Source: a virus. Taken from it: a stretch of 64,000 nt of DNA. The stretch spans positions 48,402 to 112,401 of IMG/VR virus record IMGVR_UViG_3300025141_000036. One strand, written 5' to 3'. Positions within the stretch are counted from its first letter, which is position 1. Each line of letters starts with the position of its first letter. The position numbers and the translations under genes were made by a program. Below, piece by piece: positions 24,700 through 32,928 of the stretch. The notes under the pieces were generated by a model that saw only the letters and a program-made list of their open reading frames with translations, was not told the origin of the DNA and searched no databases.

Positions 24700-27554
24700 T
24701 ACATCTCCTTGAGTAACTGTTCTATTATTGGCTTTAACTTCCGAATAATCTGTTCCCTTCGACCCATCCTTTTATTTATTCTACTTCTTGACCGGGAGGC
24801 TGCTCTGCTTGTAACCTCCTCCTCATCTTCTGATGATTGAGTTAAGTGATTGACCAAAAGATTGATTACTGGGTGCTCTTCTCTAACTAGGGCCAGAAAT
24901 GCAACCCTATGATTATCCTTCATATTTTTCATTATTTGTTGCATTTTTTTCTTGCCGGTGGGGCCTCTAAGGTGGAGGCGCTTGGGGAAGTTATCAACTA
25001 TTTGTTTTTGTTTCTTTTTTCTTCTTGCATAAGGAGATACACTTTCCAATACCGGAGATGTCTCCTTGTTATAGAGTGTTATAAAGTTTTTGATCGCATC
25101 TCGATATTCCTCTTCCAGATTTTCCCAGTGCTCTGACTTAAAAAGAGGGGATACATATTTTTCCACCTCATCTTTGACAACAACTTCCAACTCTTCCTCA
25201 GTCTCTGGGAGGTTTTCCTCTGGAGTTTCTTCTCGAACTTTTTTCATAATCCTGTCAATCATACTTTCTTCTGATTCTTCATCGCTCGGGCCTTCTTCCG
25301 CAAACCTTCTGGCTATTTCTGCCACATCGGGAAAGTCTGGTGAGTCTGCGTCACTATCTACTGATGGCTGCGGACCCTCTTCGTCACTCAAAGACTCATC
25401 GCTGGGATCGAGAAGTGTTTTATCTGCTTTCCTTGGAACTCTCATGGGAACCCCAAAACTGTCTTCGATCGCCTTGGATAAACTTCGCATTCTTAATGCT
25501 AAGCGCTTTATATTCGAAGACGAAATTCCATCATCCTTGACAGTCATATAGAGGTCCCTCAAGACTTGCCCAAATAAACCTATTTGTTTGTCTAGTTCTT
25601 TTATGGCTGTTGCTAGAGTGACAACTTCACCTTGAGAATTAATATAAGATTGAGGAAAAAACTTTATAATTTCCTTAGCCAGATCTTTCATTTCTTCGGC
25701 GGCGGCGATTGCCTTTCTTTGTACATCTCGTGAAATCTGTTTAACTTCGGGCTCTGCTACTTCGGGCTCTGCTTCTTCGGCTTCGTTGGTCTCTTCCAAC
25801 GTCAATGAGGGTTTAAGAGAATTCACATAGATACTGCCCATTTTATTATAAATTTCCCTTATAAATTTAACCTTTTCCTCTCGAGACCCTTGTTGTTCCT
25901 GAAGTGGTTCTAGTTCTGATCCCTGTTCTGCTATTATTTTTGCCAAAAAGGCTATCAATAAACCACATTGCTCTTGAACTTGACCGAGCACGCCATAATC
26001 TCCACCTTGGCCTGTTCCCGTTAACATTCTTTCGAGACTTGTGCCATCATATCCGGCGCTTGCGCTTTGACGAAAACCAAATCGCTGATATGCATCGGCT
26101 ATTCCTCTTGCGTCTTTTAGTAAATCAGCAAAATCTCCCACTTCTCTTTTTAGTGTGATTTTATCCTTTTTTGACCATGGAATATAATTTGTTTCAGTTT
26201 CTTCTTCTTTTTCTTCATTAAAGGCTCGGCGCTGGGTTGAGCCGTCTTCGTCGGCTGGACCTCGGATAATCTCGTTAAGATTATCAATCAAGCCATAAAG
26301 CATAGATGCTTGTGTCTGCAAAAATAACTGTCCCATAAAGGATGCTGTATTAGGGGTTTGGCCAAAAAATTCGTCCATACTTTGAATTTTTGACTCATCT
26401 ATCTCTTGTTGTTGAACAATTTTATTGTCGGTGAAATCTTTCGTAACCGTCTCTTCATCCACTTCAGAGGTTTCTATTGGTGAAGGGCTTTCTGGGTCTA
26501 TCTCTGCTTCTGGTTCTTTTCTATTATATTCATTTTTAAACCACTCTAGCGCTTTACAGTATTGTGGGTGTTCCTCGGTATCGCAGTCTTCAGTCATCTT
26601 CTTGACAAAGTTTTCTCTCATTTCGGCATTTCCATCTAGAAACAATTCTGGATGGAAACCATAAGGGTTACTTTCCTCCGATGTAGCTGCAGCGTGCATC
26701 AGATAAATCAGGGGGTTGGCGAATTCGGGGTCTCTCATCTCATGATCGAAGTAAGGGTTGTTTTGTGGGAGTTCCAATGGCAATTGACTTACCATCTCTA
26801 GTTTAGCGTCGACTGAGCCTTTTTCGTCTGACGAAAAATATTTATTCATGAAAGCCTTCATACCTATCTTCTTTATTTCGGTGACCCCTGCTTCTATGAG
26901 TTTTTGCTGCCACTGATCAAAGGCACTATAGTCTTCGTCCGTGTAAGGGGCTTCATCTTTGCCAGTGGAGTCGGTATCGGGTTCTTTCGGGGAAGCTGAA
27001 GGAGGATGTGTTTTATCAAATGTTTGTTTTAGGATTTCTTTTTGTTCATCCGACAGGTCAAAGTCCGGATTTTTTTTAACATTGCCTAAGATGCGCTGGT
27101 ATGACTTAGGATCGTTGTTGATAGATTTTATGAAACTTGCAATTTGCTCATCTTCGGCGGGAGGCAATCCTGTTTTCACTGGGCTCTGGGAATCCCCTAG
27201 GGAATTAAGTTGGGCCTCGACTGCATTATTAAGAACCTTGAGTCCTTCTTCTTCTTCACCTAAAGCTTTTATAGCACTTGTTAGCCACCTTTTGTACTGT
27301 TTGGATTCGGGGCTTATTAATTTTATTATTTCTTCGGGCTTTCTGTTTGCAGCAAGCGCTCTTGTGATATAATTTCTCACTTTTGCGGCTATGTTGCCTT
27401 TCGGGGTTGCCGCTCCTTCACCCAATTCGTCTTCCACCATTATTTCTTCGACAATCAATCGATTGACGATGGATGATTCGGCTAATTTTTGTTTGAGAAT
27501 CTCTTGGATCAATGGGTGTTTAAAAACGGCGGTGGCTAGTTTTTTATTATTCAT
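24699..27554 (-). CDS. Large acidic low-complexity protein, probable virion or scaffold component
   Basis: 951 residues, rich in E, D and S, with long helical stretches and disordered acidic linkers (residues 180-200, 590-620, 700-800). The N-terminus has two leader-like blocks, HPLIQEILKQKLAESS and VNRLIVEEIM. The C-terminus is strongly basic (SRAASRSRSRINKRMGRR) and ends IRKLKPIIEQLLKEM. No enzyme motif is visible. The charge asymmetry suggests an internal head or scaffold-type protein, possibly cut by a prohead protease, which is inference. It begins in the TAATG overlap with the 59-residue gene. Confidence 0.75.
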   Translation of the reverse strand: MNNKKLATAVFKHPLIQEILKQKLAESSIVNRLIVEEIMVEDELGEGAATPKGNIAAKVRNYITRALAANRKPEEIIKLISPESKQYKRWLTSAIKALGEEEEGLKVLNNAVEAQLNSLGDSQSPVKTGLPPAEDEQIASFIKSINNDPKSYQRILGNVKKNPDFDLSDEQKEILKQTFDKTHPPSASPKEPDTDSTGKDEAPYTDEDYSAFDQWQQKLIEAGVTEIKKIGMKAFMNKYFSSDEKGSVDAKLEMVSQLPLELPQNNPYFDHEMRDPEFANPLIYLMHAAATSEESNPYGFHPELFLDGNAEMRENFVKKMTEDCDTEEHPQYCKALEWFKNEYNRKEPEAEIDPESPSPIETSEVDEETVTKDFTDNKIVQQQEIDESKIQSMDEFFGQTPNTASFMGQLFLQTQASMLYGLIDNLNEIIRGPADEDGSTQRRAFNEEKEEETETNYIPWSKKDKITLKREVGDFADLLKDARGIADAYQRFGFRQSASAGYDGTSLERMLTGTGQGGDYGVLGQVQEQCGLLIAFLAKIIAEQGSELEPLQEQQGSREEKVKFIREIYNKMGSIYVNSLKPSLTLEETNEAEEAEPEVAEPEVKQISRDVQRKAIAAAEEMKDLAKEIIKFFPQSYINSQGEVVTLATAIKELDKQIGLFGQVLRDLYMTVKDDGISSSNIKRLALRMRSLSKAIEDSFGVPMRVPRKADKTLLDPSDESLSDEEGPQPSVDSDADSPDFPDVAEIARRFAEEGPSDEESEESMIDRIMKKVREETPEENLPETEEELEVVVKDEVEKYVSPLFKSEHWENLEEEYRDAIKNFITLYNKETSPVLESVSPYARRKKKQKQIVDNFPKRLHLRGPTGKKKMQQIMKNMKDNHRVAFLALVREEHPVINLLVNHLTQSSEDEEEVTSRAASRSRSRINKRMGRREQIIRKLKPIIEQLLKEM

Positions 27555-27733
27555 TATTTGTCCTCCCTTACCAAAGCTATATATTGTCTTACAACTGCTT
27601 GTTGTTCAGAGGGCAATGACGATAAGATCTTCTCTACATTATCTTCGAGAGATTGAGAATCCAATTCCTCTTCATTTACACGAGACAGTTCTTCTTTTAT
27701 TATTTGCTTAAGCCTTTGTCTAGATACTTTCAT
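27554..27733 (-). CDS. Small protein with capsid-targeting-like leader
   Basis: 59 residues, starting MKVSRQRLKQIIKEELSR. This basic amphipathic leader ending I-I-K-E-E is the clearest copy of a motif repeated in other proteins of this window. The rest is a charged helix with SLEDNVEKILSSLPSEQQA. TAATG overlaps join it to both neighbouring genes, so it is the translational bridge between the secreted protein and the 951-residue protein. Confidence 0.8.
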   Translation of the reverse strand: MKVSRQRLKQIIKEELSRVNEEELDSQSLEDNVEKILSSLPSEQQAVVRQYIALVREDK

Positions 27734-27963
27734 TATTTAATCTCCGTCACTGAATTAGATATTTCTGGGTTGAAATCTGTTCTTAATTTAATGAGTGGGT
27801 TAAATGATGCTCTTTTTCTATCTAACAAAAGAGCTCCTTGTGGTTTTACCAACTGGCCTGTTACATCAACCCCTTCAAAGTCTATCTCTGTTCTACTCTT
27901 GTATTTGACATCACGGTCAACGTCCTGTGCAAATACTAGAAATACTAAAAACAATAAAAACAT
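27733..27963 (-). CDS. Small secreted (periplasmic) protein
   Basis: 76 residues from the ATG at 27963, with a GAGG ribosome site. Residues 1-13 are a hydrophobic signal (FLLFLVFLVFA) cut before QDV. The mature part contains VDVTGQLVKPQGALLLDRK and FNPLIKLRTDFNPEI, a pattern I associate with periplasmic proteins of deltaproteobacterial envelope gene clusters, from memory and unverified. Its function is unknown. Upstream lies a CTATTTACTG element that recurs in front of two other module-start genes. Confidence 0.7.
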   Translation of the reverse strand: MFLLFLVFLVFAQDVDRDVKYKSRTEIDFEGVDVTGQLVKPQGALLLDRKRASFNPLIKLRTDFNPEISNSVTEIK

Positions 27964-28006
27964 AATATTCCACCTCGCAGTAAATAGATTCAAAAAGATT
28001 AATGAG

Positions 28007-28252
28007 TTAATGTTCTACGGGTTTAATTCCCATCGAATTCATTTTTACTAAATATTCGAAAAAAGATTTAAGACTTTCATCTTTTGATAATTGGAACCCT
28101 ACAGAACCTACTGCTGCCACTTCATCTATAGGGATCCCTGCGTCCCCGGCGGCTTGGCACCAATACAAAATTCCTTTCATTATTTCCATTATTGCTGGGT
28201 CATTTTCTGCTTTTTGCAAGAAGGACTCGAGATTTTTATCATTTAGCTGCAT
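28007..28252 (-). CDS. Small hypothetical protein
   Basis: 81 residues, helical. It includes FLQKAENDPAIMEIMKGILYW and AGIPIDEVAAVGSVGFQL, without a recognised domain. The start lies 14 bases inside the cytidylyltransferase gene, and downstream is the small secreted protein after a 43-base gap. Confidence 0.7.
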   Translation of the reverse strand: MQLNDKNLESFLQKAENDPAIMEIMKGILYWCQAAGDAGIPIDEVAAVGSVGFQLSKDESLKSFFEYLVKMNSMGIKPVEH

Positions 28253-28664
28253 TTAATTGCTCCATTGCTTTATTAACCAACCAAGAGGATGATTGAGGTT
28301 TATCTTTTCCGCCGATTCCCCATAACATCTGAACTCCCAGTTCGTCGCACACTTCCATTTCGGGTGTATTGTCTTTTTTTCTGTCTCCTCCGTTTGCAAA
28401 GGCTGATGGCCTTAGTCTTCTGATGGCTTCGCACACAGTGCCATCGGAATCATCCACATTTGACACCACTTGAACTCCTTTAATATTTCCAAGGATAGAG
28501 ACCCTTTCTTCATAAGGCATAAAAACATAACCCTTTTTTCTTAGAAGCCACTCATCTGAATTGACTACTACTATTACAGAGCCCCAGTGGGAGGCTTCTT
28601 GAATCATTTTTACATGACCAACATGGACGGGATCGAACCCTCCGCTTACCATAATCCTTTTCAT
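28239..28664 (-). CDS. Cytidylyltransferase-like nucleotidyltransferase (RfaE2/TagD-like)
   Basis: 141 residues from the ATG at 28664 (GAGG ribosome site). SGGFDPVHVGHVKMIQEA holds the HxGH nucleotide motif, VVVNSDEWLLRKKG and FMPYEERVSIL are family hallmarks, and KPQSSSWLV ends with the SS-x-L segment. The length matches single-domain TagD, RfaE2 or pantetheine-type transferases. ADP-heptose synthesis (RfaE2-like) would connect it with the transketolase/GmhA-like genes of the 5-20 kb cassette, but CDP-alcohol formation cannot be excluded. Confidence 0.88.
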   Translation of the reverse strand: MKRIMVSGGFDPVHVGHVKMIQEASHWGSVIVVVNSDEWLLRKKGYVFMPYEERVSILGNIKGVQVVSNVDDSDGTVCEAIRRLRPSAFANGGDRKKDNTPEMEVCDELGVQMLWGIGGKDKPQSSSWLVNKAMEQLNAAK

Positions 28665-28666
28665 TT

Positions 28667-29152
28667 TCACCTCACAATAAAATTATGCCATCCGGTGGGA
28701 ACATCAATGTGATGATAAAAATCAATGATGCTAACATTTGGCACATATGGTATTTTAATTAGTCTCATAGAAGCCTCTTGGGGTGTTTTATTACCCTTTT
28801 TCTGATTACAAGATAAACAGCATGTCACAAGGTTTAACCATCCTCTTCCGCCACCTCTTGATTTAGGGATAATGTGATCTAGTGACAAAAATTTATATTT
28901 AAACTGCCCTAAGCAATATTGACAAGTATATTTATCTCTCCAATAAATGTTTTTTCGGGTGGGGCTCATTGAGACTCTTTTTTTTTGAACATAACTCTTT
29001 AATACAATTACCGATGGAAACAAAAAACGGGCACAAGGCCCGTGAGTGTAATCCTCAACAGACTGTGCCCGCCCAGTATAAACCATAGAGAATCCTTTCT
29101 CTGCTGGTATAATTTCTATAGGTCGCCAAGAGGCGTCCAGTTTTAGCGTCAT
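28667..29152 (-). CDS. HNH endonuclease
   Basis: 161 residues from the ATG at 29152. The C-terminal HNH domain has CQYCLGQF (zinc pair), LDHIIPKSRGG (first H), WLNLVTCC (N) and CNQKKGNKTP (second zinc pair and H-like position), the CxxC...CxxC type related to McrA/RuvC-flanking nucleases. The N-terminal 70 residues (LKLDASWRPIEIIPAEKG) match the usual phage version. It could be a free-standing homing nuclease or have a role in packaging or host degradation. Confidence 0.9.
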   Translation of the reverse strand: MTLKLDASWRPIEIIPAEKGFSMVYTGRAQSVEDYTHGPCARFLFPSVIVLKSYVQKKRVSMSPTRKNIYWRDKYTCQYCLGQFKYKFLSLDHIIPKSRGGGRGWLNLVTCCLSCNQKKGNKTPQEASMRLIKIPYVPNVSIIDFYHHIDVPTGWHNFIVR

Positions 29153-29171
29153 CAAGTTTCCCACATAATAA

Positions 29172-29495
29172 TTAGGCCTTTGACATAAGTTTCGACGCCG
29201 CTCCGTCGGGAGTTAATTTGGAACTTACCACCTCTGGCATGTTAAAATTGTCAACAAACGATTTTAGTTCCCCAAATGCTTTCTTATAATCTGGTTCCAT
29301 AACAACTTCAGTTTTTCCTCCGTGTCCATGGATAGCATGAACTTCTCCAATTGAATCATAAACAGTTACACTAGGATGTTCTGATAACCACGTGACTGCG
29401 ACCTTACCATTATCAAAGACGAATCCTTGGGCAACTCTACCTGTGCCGCTGATTCCGCTTTCGTCTTCAGTTCTATTTAAATAAAATATTTTCAT
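29172..29495 (-). CDS. Small beta-rich hypothetical protein
   Basis: 107 residues from the ATG at 29495, with an AGGAG site nearby. A longer in-frame reading would start inside the previous gene. Sequence MKIFYLNRTEDESGISGTG and KVAVTWLSEHPSVTVYDS are typical of a small beta fold, VHAIHGHGGKTEV follows, and a helical tail ends the protein. No family is recognised. It is one gene before the HNH nuclease in the same unit. Confidence 0.75.
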   Translation of the reverse strand: MKIFYLNRTEDESGISGTGRVAQGFVFDNGKVAVTWLSEHPSVTVYDSIGEVHAIHGHGGKTEVVMEPDYKKAFGELKSFVDNFNMPEVVSSKLTPDGAASKLMSKA

Positions 29496-29508
29496 ACTAT
29501 TGGTTCTC

Positions 29509-29949
29509 CTAGATCCATTCATAATCATCATCGCTACTGGAGTCTTCTTCAAGTTCTTCTGTTTCTTCATTGTTTATAGCTTCCCTTTTTTTAAGTTCGT
29601 TAACTGATTCTATTTTTGTTTCTTCTAATCCTCGAAAATCTCTCATTATCTCGGCGTGTTGTGTAGAAATGAATTGTAAAACAGATGTAAAAATTTCAAA
29701 CACATCCTGTTGATAAGGAACCATAAATAGCGTTGAGCTAACTATTTGAATTTGCATCCCGAGTTGCATTTCTAATGTTTCCACATCAAGAGCACCATCG
29801 TCCTTTAAATAGGCCGTAAATTCGGTTTCTTCCTCAAAAAACTCCAACATTTTTAACAAATAAAATTGCTCTTCTTCAGCACTATCTAGGTTTAAATTAA
29901 TTCCATTCATTAAAATTTCTTTAATACCCGAGGAAACAAAACTACTCAT
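29509..29949 (-). CDS. Hypothetical protein with acidic tail
   Basis: 146 residues, helical. It has FYLLKMLEFFEEETEFTAYL, then a central QMQIVSSTLFMVPYQQDV, and ends in a disordered acidic run EETEELEEDSSSDDDYEWI. No enzyme motif is visible. Acidic tails of this sort are common on phage DNA-mimicking or accessory proteins, but there is no direct evidence here. It overlaps the phosphomannomutase-like gene by 4 bases. Confidence 0.75.
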   Translation of the reverse strand: MSSFVSSGIKEILMNGINLNLDSAEEEQFYLLKMLEFFEEETEFTAYLKDDGALDVETLEMQLGMQIQIVSSTLFMVPYQQDVFEIFTSVLQFISTQHAEIMRDFRGLEETKIESVNELKKREAINNEETEELEEDSSSDDDYEWI

Positions 29950-30743
29950 GGCTTCCTCCGCAGAATCTCTATCATGCTATCTATTATTTCTGCAGTGTGC
30001 AAGGGCCCTGAAGAGACATAGGATTTTCCTATACATGCTTGATAGATCTCATAATCATTACCATTAGGTTCGCACCTATCACCCACAAACCAAACATCCC
30101 AATTTTTAAAATGTTGGAGTCCATATGTTTTATCCCAACCAGTAGGATATATATCAAACGATGTGTCTCCACCCAACTTTACAGTTACCAAATGGTCTAT
30201 TTCCTTTATTTTTAGAATTGCACGCAATTCTAGTAATACTCTTTCTCTAAGACCTTCAGTCTTATCTAATAGCATAAATTCTTCTCTGTCTTCATGAGTG
30301 GCATTTCGTCCTATCGGACACCAATTTATTATAGAGCCTCGACAGTTAATAAAGTGACCTGTAAGGGGGACTGCTGAATTTGCCATGTCTACTTGAGAGT
30401 AAATAAGTTCTTGCATAAGGATTTTATAATTCTTTTTTCCCAAGTGACTTTCCATCGAAACTTCATACTTCAATTTAAAATCCTCTTGAGGAAATGACGG
30501 AGGAGTATAATATTTCGTGCCATTGCAAGGTAGCAAATGTGTTCTATAGCGACCAGAAGACTTTCTTAAAAAATCACCCATTTGCTCTCTAAGATAATCT
30601 TCATCGGATCCCGTTATAATTCCCATGTGTGCTCCACAATTTGTTAGGCGATAAAGGGCTTCAACAAGTTCTTTACAATTAAAAACTTTTCGAGATTCTG
30701 TTAAGGTTCCATCCATATCAAATAAAATTATAGTGTTATCCAT
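29946..30743 (-). CDS. Eukaryotic-type phosphomannomutase-like HAD protein
   Basis: 265 residues. HAD motif I is LFDMDGTLTES, and the C2 cap follows. The signature GSIINWCPIGRN with the REEFMLLDKTEGLRE segment, then VKLGGDTSFDIYPTGWDKTYGLQHF and WFVGDRCEPNGNDYEI, match eukaryotic PMM1/PMM2 (Sec53) proteins closely in order and spacing. The enzyme interconverts mannose-6-phosphate and mannose-1-phosphate. Its length (about 246-262 in eukaryotes) agrees. Bacteria normally use the unrelated ManB fold. It may supply GDP-mannose-type sugars for the phage glycan cassette. Confidence 0.9.
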   Translation of the reverse strand: MDNTIILFDMDGTLTESRKVFNCKELVEALYRLTNCGAHMGIITGSDEDYLREQMGDFLRKSSGRYRTHLLPCNGTKYYTPPSFPQEDFKLKYEVSMESHLGKKNYKILMQELIYSQVDMANSAVPLTGHFINCRGSIINWCPIGRNATHEDREEFMLLDKTEGLRERVLLELRAILKIKEIDHLVTVKLGGDTSFDIYPTGWDKTYGLQHFKNWDVWFVGDRCEPNGNDYEIYQACIGKSYVSSGPLHTAEIIDSMIEILRRKP

Positions 30744-30945
30744 CTTCTTCTCCTTTTAGGAGAGTCCCTGTTCTTACTACGAACTTAGATTTGTCAGGGC
30801 CGCACCTTCGAACTTTAACAAGGCCCTCTAAGGACTTCCTGTGTTTGTCTGCTTCTTGGAAGGTTTTGTAATAGGCAACATTTTTCCATTTTACTTTTTG
30901 GGGATTTGGCAATCTTTTCTCAGTAATCTCAGTGTTTTCACTCAT
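30736..30945 (-). CDS. Small SPOR-like hypothetical protein
   Basis: 69 residues. The pattern VAYYKTFQEADKHRKSLEGLVKVRRCGPDKSKFVV resembles a small alpha-beta domain that handles repeated strand-helix units, as in SPOR-type folds, but no membrane anchor is present. It is the first gene after the promoter at 30987-31015 and overlaps the phosphomannomutase-like gene by 8 bases. Confidence 0.75.
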   Translation of the reverse strand: MSENTEITEKRLPNPQKVKWKNVAYYKTFQEADKHRKSLEGLVKVRRCGPDKSKFVVRTGTLLKGEEDG

Positions 30946-30986
30946 ACTTTCTCCTATTTGTAATGTAAGTTAGTTGTTATTCATAT

Positions 30987-31015
30987 AATATAACCCTTTT
31001 AGGGTTTAGTGTCAA
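30987..31015 (-). promoter_or_regulatory. Sigma70-type promoter
   Basis: Minus-strand TTGACA (31015-31010), 17-base spacer, TATATT (30992-30987). The spacer contains an inverted repeat (ACCCTAAAAGGGT), a possible operator. The -35 lies within the 3' end of the preceding small gene. Confidence 0.9.
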
Positions 31016-31175
31016 GTCTTTTTTCGACTTCTTCTTTGACTTCTTTGATAAGGTCGAGAGCCTCGTAAATCTTTTTTTGAAAAATTTCACCAGTAGCTAG
31101 ATAAGCTGATCTTCTTATTTGATGTTCTGTTTTATCCAGCGCTAGCCAAATTTTTGTATCAAGGTCTTTATTCAT
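30999..31175 (-). CDS. Small helical protein
   Basis: 58 residues, too short for many gene callers: MNKDLDTKIWLALDKTEHQ, then IRRSAYLATGEIF and a charged helix IYEALDLIKEVKEEVEK. The ribosome site is GGAGGTGATAAC. It overlaps the GDLV-family gene upstream by 8 bases, and its last codons cover the -35 of the next promoter. Confidence 0.7.
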   Translation of the reverse strand: MNKDLDTKIWLALDKTEHQIRRSAYLATGEIFQKKIYEALDLIKEVKEEVEKRLDTKP

Positions 31176-31395
31176 TTGTTATCACCTCCAAATAGATTTC
31201 TGGTAAAACTTCTTCTCTACCGTTTGACCAAACTACTGTTATATCACCTCTATTTCTTCCGTCATAAGAAAAATTAGTTTTATCATGTACAATTTTTATA
31301 ACCCCTATCATTCCCATATTTAAACCGCTTCTAATAAACTCAGATAAGATAGCAACGCCCACTTCTCTTTGTTTAACTAAATCACCTACTTCCAT
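31168..31395 (-). CDS. GDLV-family small protein (outlying copy)
   Basis: 75 residues. MEVGDLVKQ, then NMGMIGVIKIVHD, DITVVWSNGREEVLP and YLEVITNE give all family blocks: start motif, G-V/I strand, V-x-W-x-x-G and L-E-V-I. This copy lies 14 kb from the main array, in the AT-rich part, which shows that the family is not confined to the right region. The next paralog starts 14 bases within its 5' part. Confidence 0.85.
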   Translation of the reverse strand: MEVGDLVKQREVGVAILSEFIRSGLNMGMIGVIKIVHDKTNFSYDGRNRGDITVVWSNGREEVLPEIYLEVITNE

Positions 31396-31600
31396 CTATC
31401 ACCTCCAATTCGTAATCTGAGAACTTCCAAACACCTTCAATCGTTTGAACATAATAAAGACACCCTAACAAATCACTATAATCTATTTCCAAAATTATAC
31501 CTATCAATCCAAGATCTGGTCTGTTATAAAAAGGGGAATAAACCGATTCTTTAATTCTTACAAGATCTCCTACTTCTAGTATAGCCAGTTCTGATGTCAT
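31382..31600 (-). CDS. GDLV-family small protein (outlying copy)
   Basis: 72 residues from the ATG at 31600, with an eight-residue N-terminal extension before LEVGDLVRIKE. Then come DLGLIGIILEID, and a core with YYVQTIEGVWKFSDYELEVI. It ends IDGSR, the last residues being encoded by the start of the next family gene (ATGGAAGTAGGTGA), the same overlap arrangement as in the main array. Confidence 0.8.
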   Translation of the reverse strand: MTSELAILEVGDLVRIKESVYSPFYNRPDLGLIGIILEIDYSDLLGCLYYVQTIEGVWKFSDYELEVIDGSR

Positions 31601-31650
31601 TGTCAAATTTTTCTTTTTGTATTTTTTTCTTTATATACATGTAAATAATC

Positions 31651-31944
31651 TTAATCATTTATAAATAACTTCTCTGTTTTATATCTTTTTAATAATTTAT
31701 CAAATTCTCTAATATCAATACCTAACATTCTTGCACCATCTCTTTTAGATTCACAAGCTGATAGTACATACCTTAGTACTGCGTCTTTGCAAATAGAAGG
31801 CATTGCCTTCCATAATGGAAAATTATATAATTTATTCTTTGTCAGTTGAACCGCTAGCTCCAACTTAAGAGCTATAACTTCTTCTAAAGTAAGAGAAGAA
31901 AGGACATTTAAGAACTCATCATTTATCTTCCGATTTCTTCTCAT
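31651..31944 (-). CDS. Possible Fis-type helix-turn-helix protein
   Basis: 97 residues from the ATG at 31944. GTG codons up to 32001 could extend it by about 19 residues, and no clear ribosome site decides. The C-terminal segment SKRDGARMLGIDIREFDKLLKRYK resembles the Fis/NtrC C-terminal helix-turn-helix (AARxLGIxRxTLxRxLKKY). The N-terminal half is helical (LSSLTLEEVIALKLELAVQL). It may bind DNA as an early regulator; this rests on the motif only. Confidence 0.65.
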   Translation of the reverse strand: MRRNRKINDEFLNVLSSLTLEEVIALKLELAVQLTKNKLYNFPLWKAMPSICKDAVLRYVLSACESKRDGARMLGIDIREFDKLLKRYKTEKLFIND

Positions 31945-31988
31945 GAAAGAGATAAAAGAATAATTTTTAAATTTATTTATTTTTTTAT

Positions 31989-32017
31989 TTGACACAGACA
32001 CCAAAATAGGCTATATT
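31989..32017 (+). promoter_or_regulatory. Plus-strand consensus promoter facing the genes
   Basis: On the plus strand TTGACA (31989-31994), a 17-base spacer and TATATT (32012-32017) form a strong sigma70-type promoter. All genes around are on the opposite strand, so transcription from it would run antisense into the gene ending at 32032. No plus-strand gene follows. Confidence 0.6.
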
Positions 32018-32031
32018 ATCTATAGTTGTTA

Positions 32032-32928
32032 TTAATCTTGTTTCATAGAGTCATACTGATCAGTTGATGGCTCAGTGACTTCTTTTTGAAGTTCGTCTTC
32101 AAACTTATCAAAATATAATTTTAAATTAGTAATCAGATAGTCTACAAAGATTTTTTTATCTTCTATGTCTGCCAGCATATCATATGCATCAAGGATGTAT
32201 TGTGAGATTTTTTTGAAACATGTGAAAGCCATGTTTCTACCAGTCTCATCCATATCTGATAGTTCATTGCTAAATTCTTCAATTTCATTAGGCTCATCGT
32301 CATCTTCAACAGGAATTTTTTTATCTTCATCTTCAATGTCAACTTCAATTTCAGCTTCTTCAAGATTTTTCAAGGTTGCGTCCAACTCTTCGTCACCTTC
32401 CTCACCCGTAACATCTATATTTGTTTCGGTTTCGGACTCAGATCCATAAACCTCTTCATCAGTATTTGGCCCACCGAAATCAGGTGTAGGTTCTGCCATC
32501 AAAGCCTGCGTGCCTTGTAAATAACTGTCATTTACTAATGAAGGAGCAAGAGCTTTCTTCACAGCAGAGATCATATGAGCCCTAAATGACTCTCTTTGAA
32601 CTTTAGAGGTAGTCATACGCTTATAATCAGTTCGGAGGGTAGTAATCATCTTTTTTAAGACATCCTCAAGGACGTTAATCCCAGTGGAACGATGAGGGTG
32701 CATATCTGAGATATCACCTTCTTTGAGGAGACCTCTAATAACTTTCCGCAACCTTTGTTCCTGCAGGAATTGTTGCTTTTCTTGTTCATACAGCATTGAC
32801 TTTATTTTTTTTCTTATATATTTTCGAACAATAGCTTCGCCAATTATTTCTTCACGCATAGGGGTTTCTTCCTTTTCATTTAATAGCTCAAACAACTGTT
32901 TAAGATTGTTTACCTCAATAATGGCCAT
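32032..32928 (-). CDS. Acidic helical protein, possible scaffold or internal head protein
   Basis: 298 residues. The N-terminus is a leucine/basic region with FLQEQRLRKVIRGLLKEGD, similar to the short amphipathic leaders in neighbouring genes. Residues 150-215 are very acidic and low in complexity (EVYGSESETETNIDVTGEEGDEE and following), and the C-terminal 80 residues are helical (ISQYILDAYDMLADIEDKK). The disordered acidic centre suggests scaffold-like behaviour, which is inference. It overlaps the metalloprotease gene by a single base. Confidence 0.7.
   Translation of the reverse strand: MAIIEVNNLKQLFELLNEKEETPMREEIIGEAIVRKYIRKKIKSMLYEQEKQQFLQEQRLRKVIRGLLKEGDISDMHPHRSTGINVLEDVLKKMITTLRTDYKRMTTSKVQRESFRAHMISAVKKALAPSLVNDSYLQGTQALMAEPTPDFGGPNTDEEVYGSESETETNIDVTGEEGDEELDATLKNLEEAEIEVDIEDEDKKIPVEDDDEPNEIEEFSNELSDMDETGRNMAFTCFKKISQYILDAYDMLADIEDKKIFVDYLITNLKLYFDKFEDELQKEVTEPSTDQYDSMKQD

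Noticed and set aside
28667-29152. HNH protein as part of an intron or inteln
   Set aside because: Flanking genes are intact and no split gene or group I intron fold is visible; it appears to be a free-standing gene.
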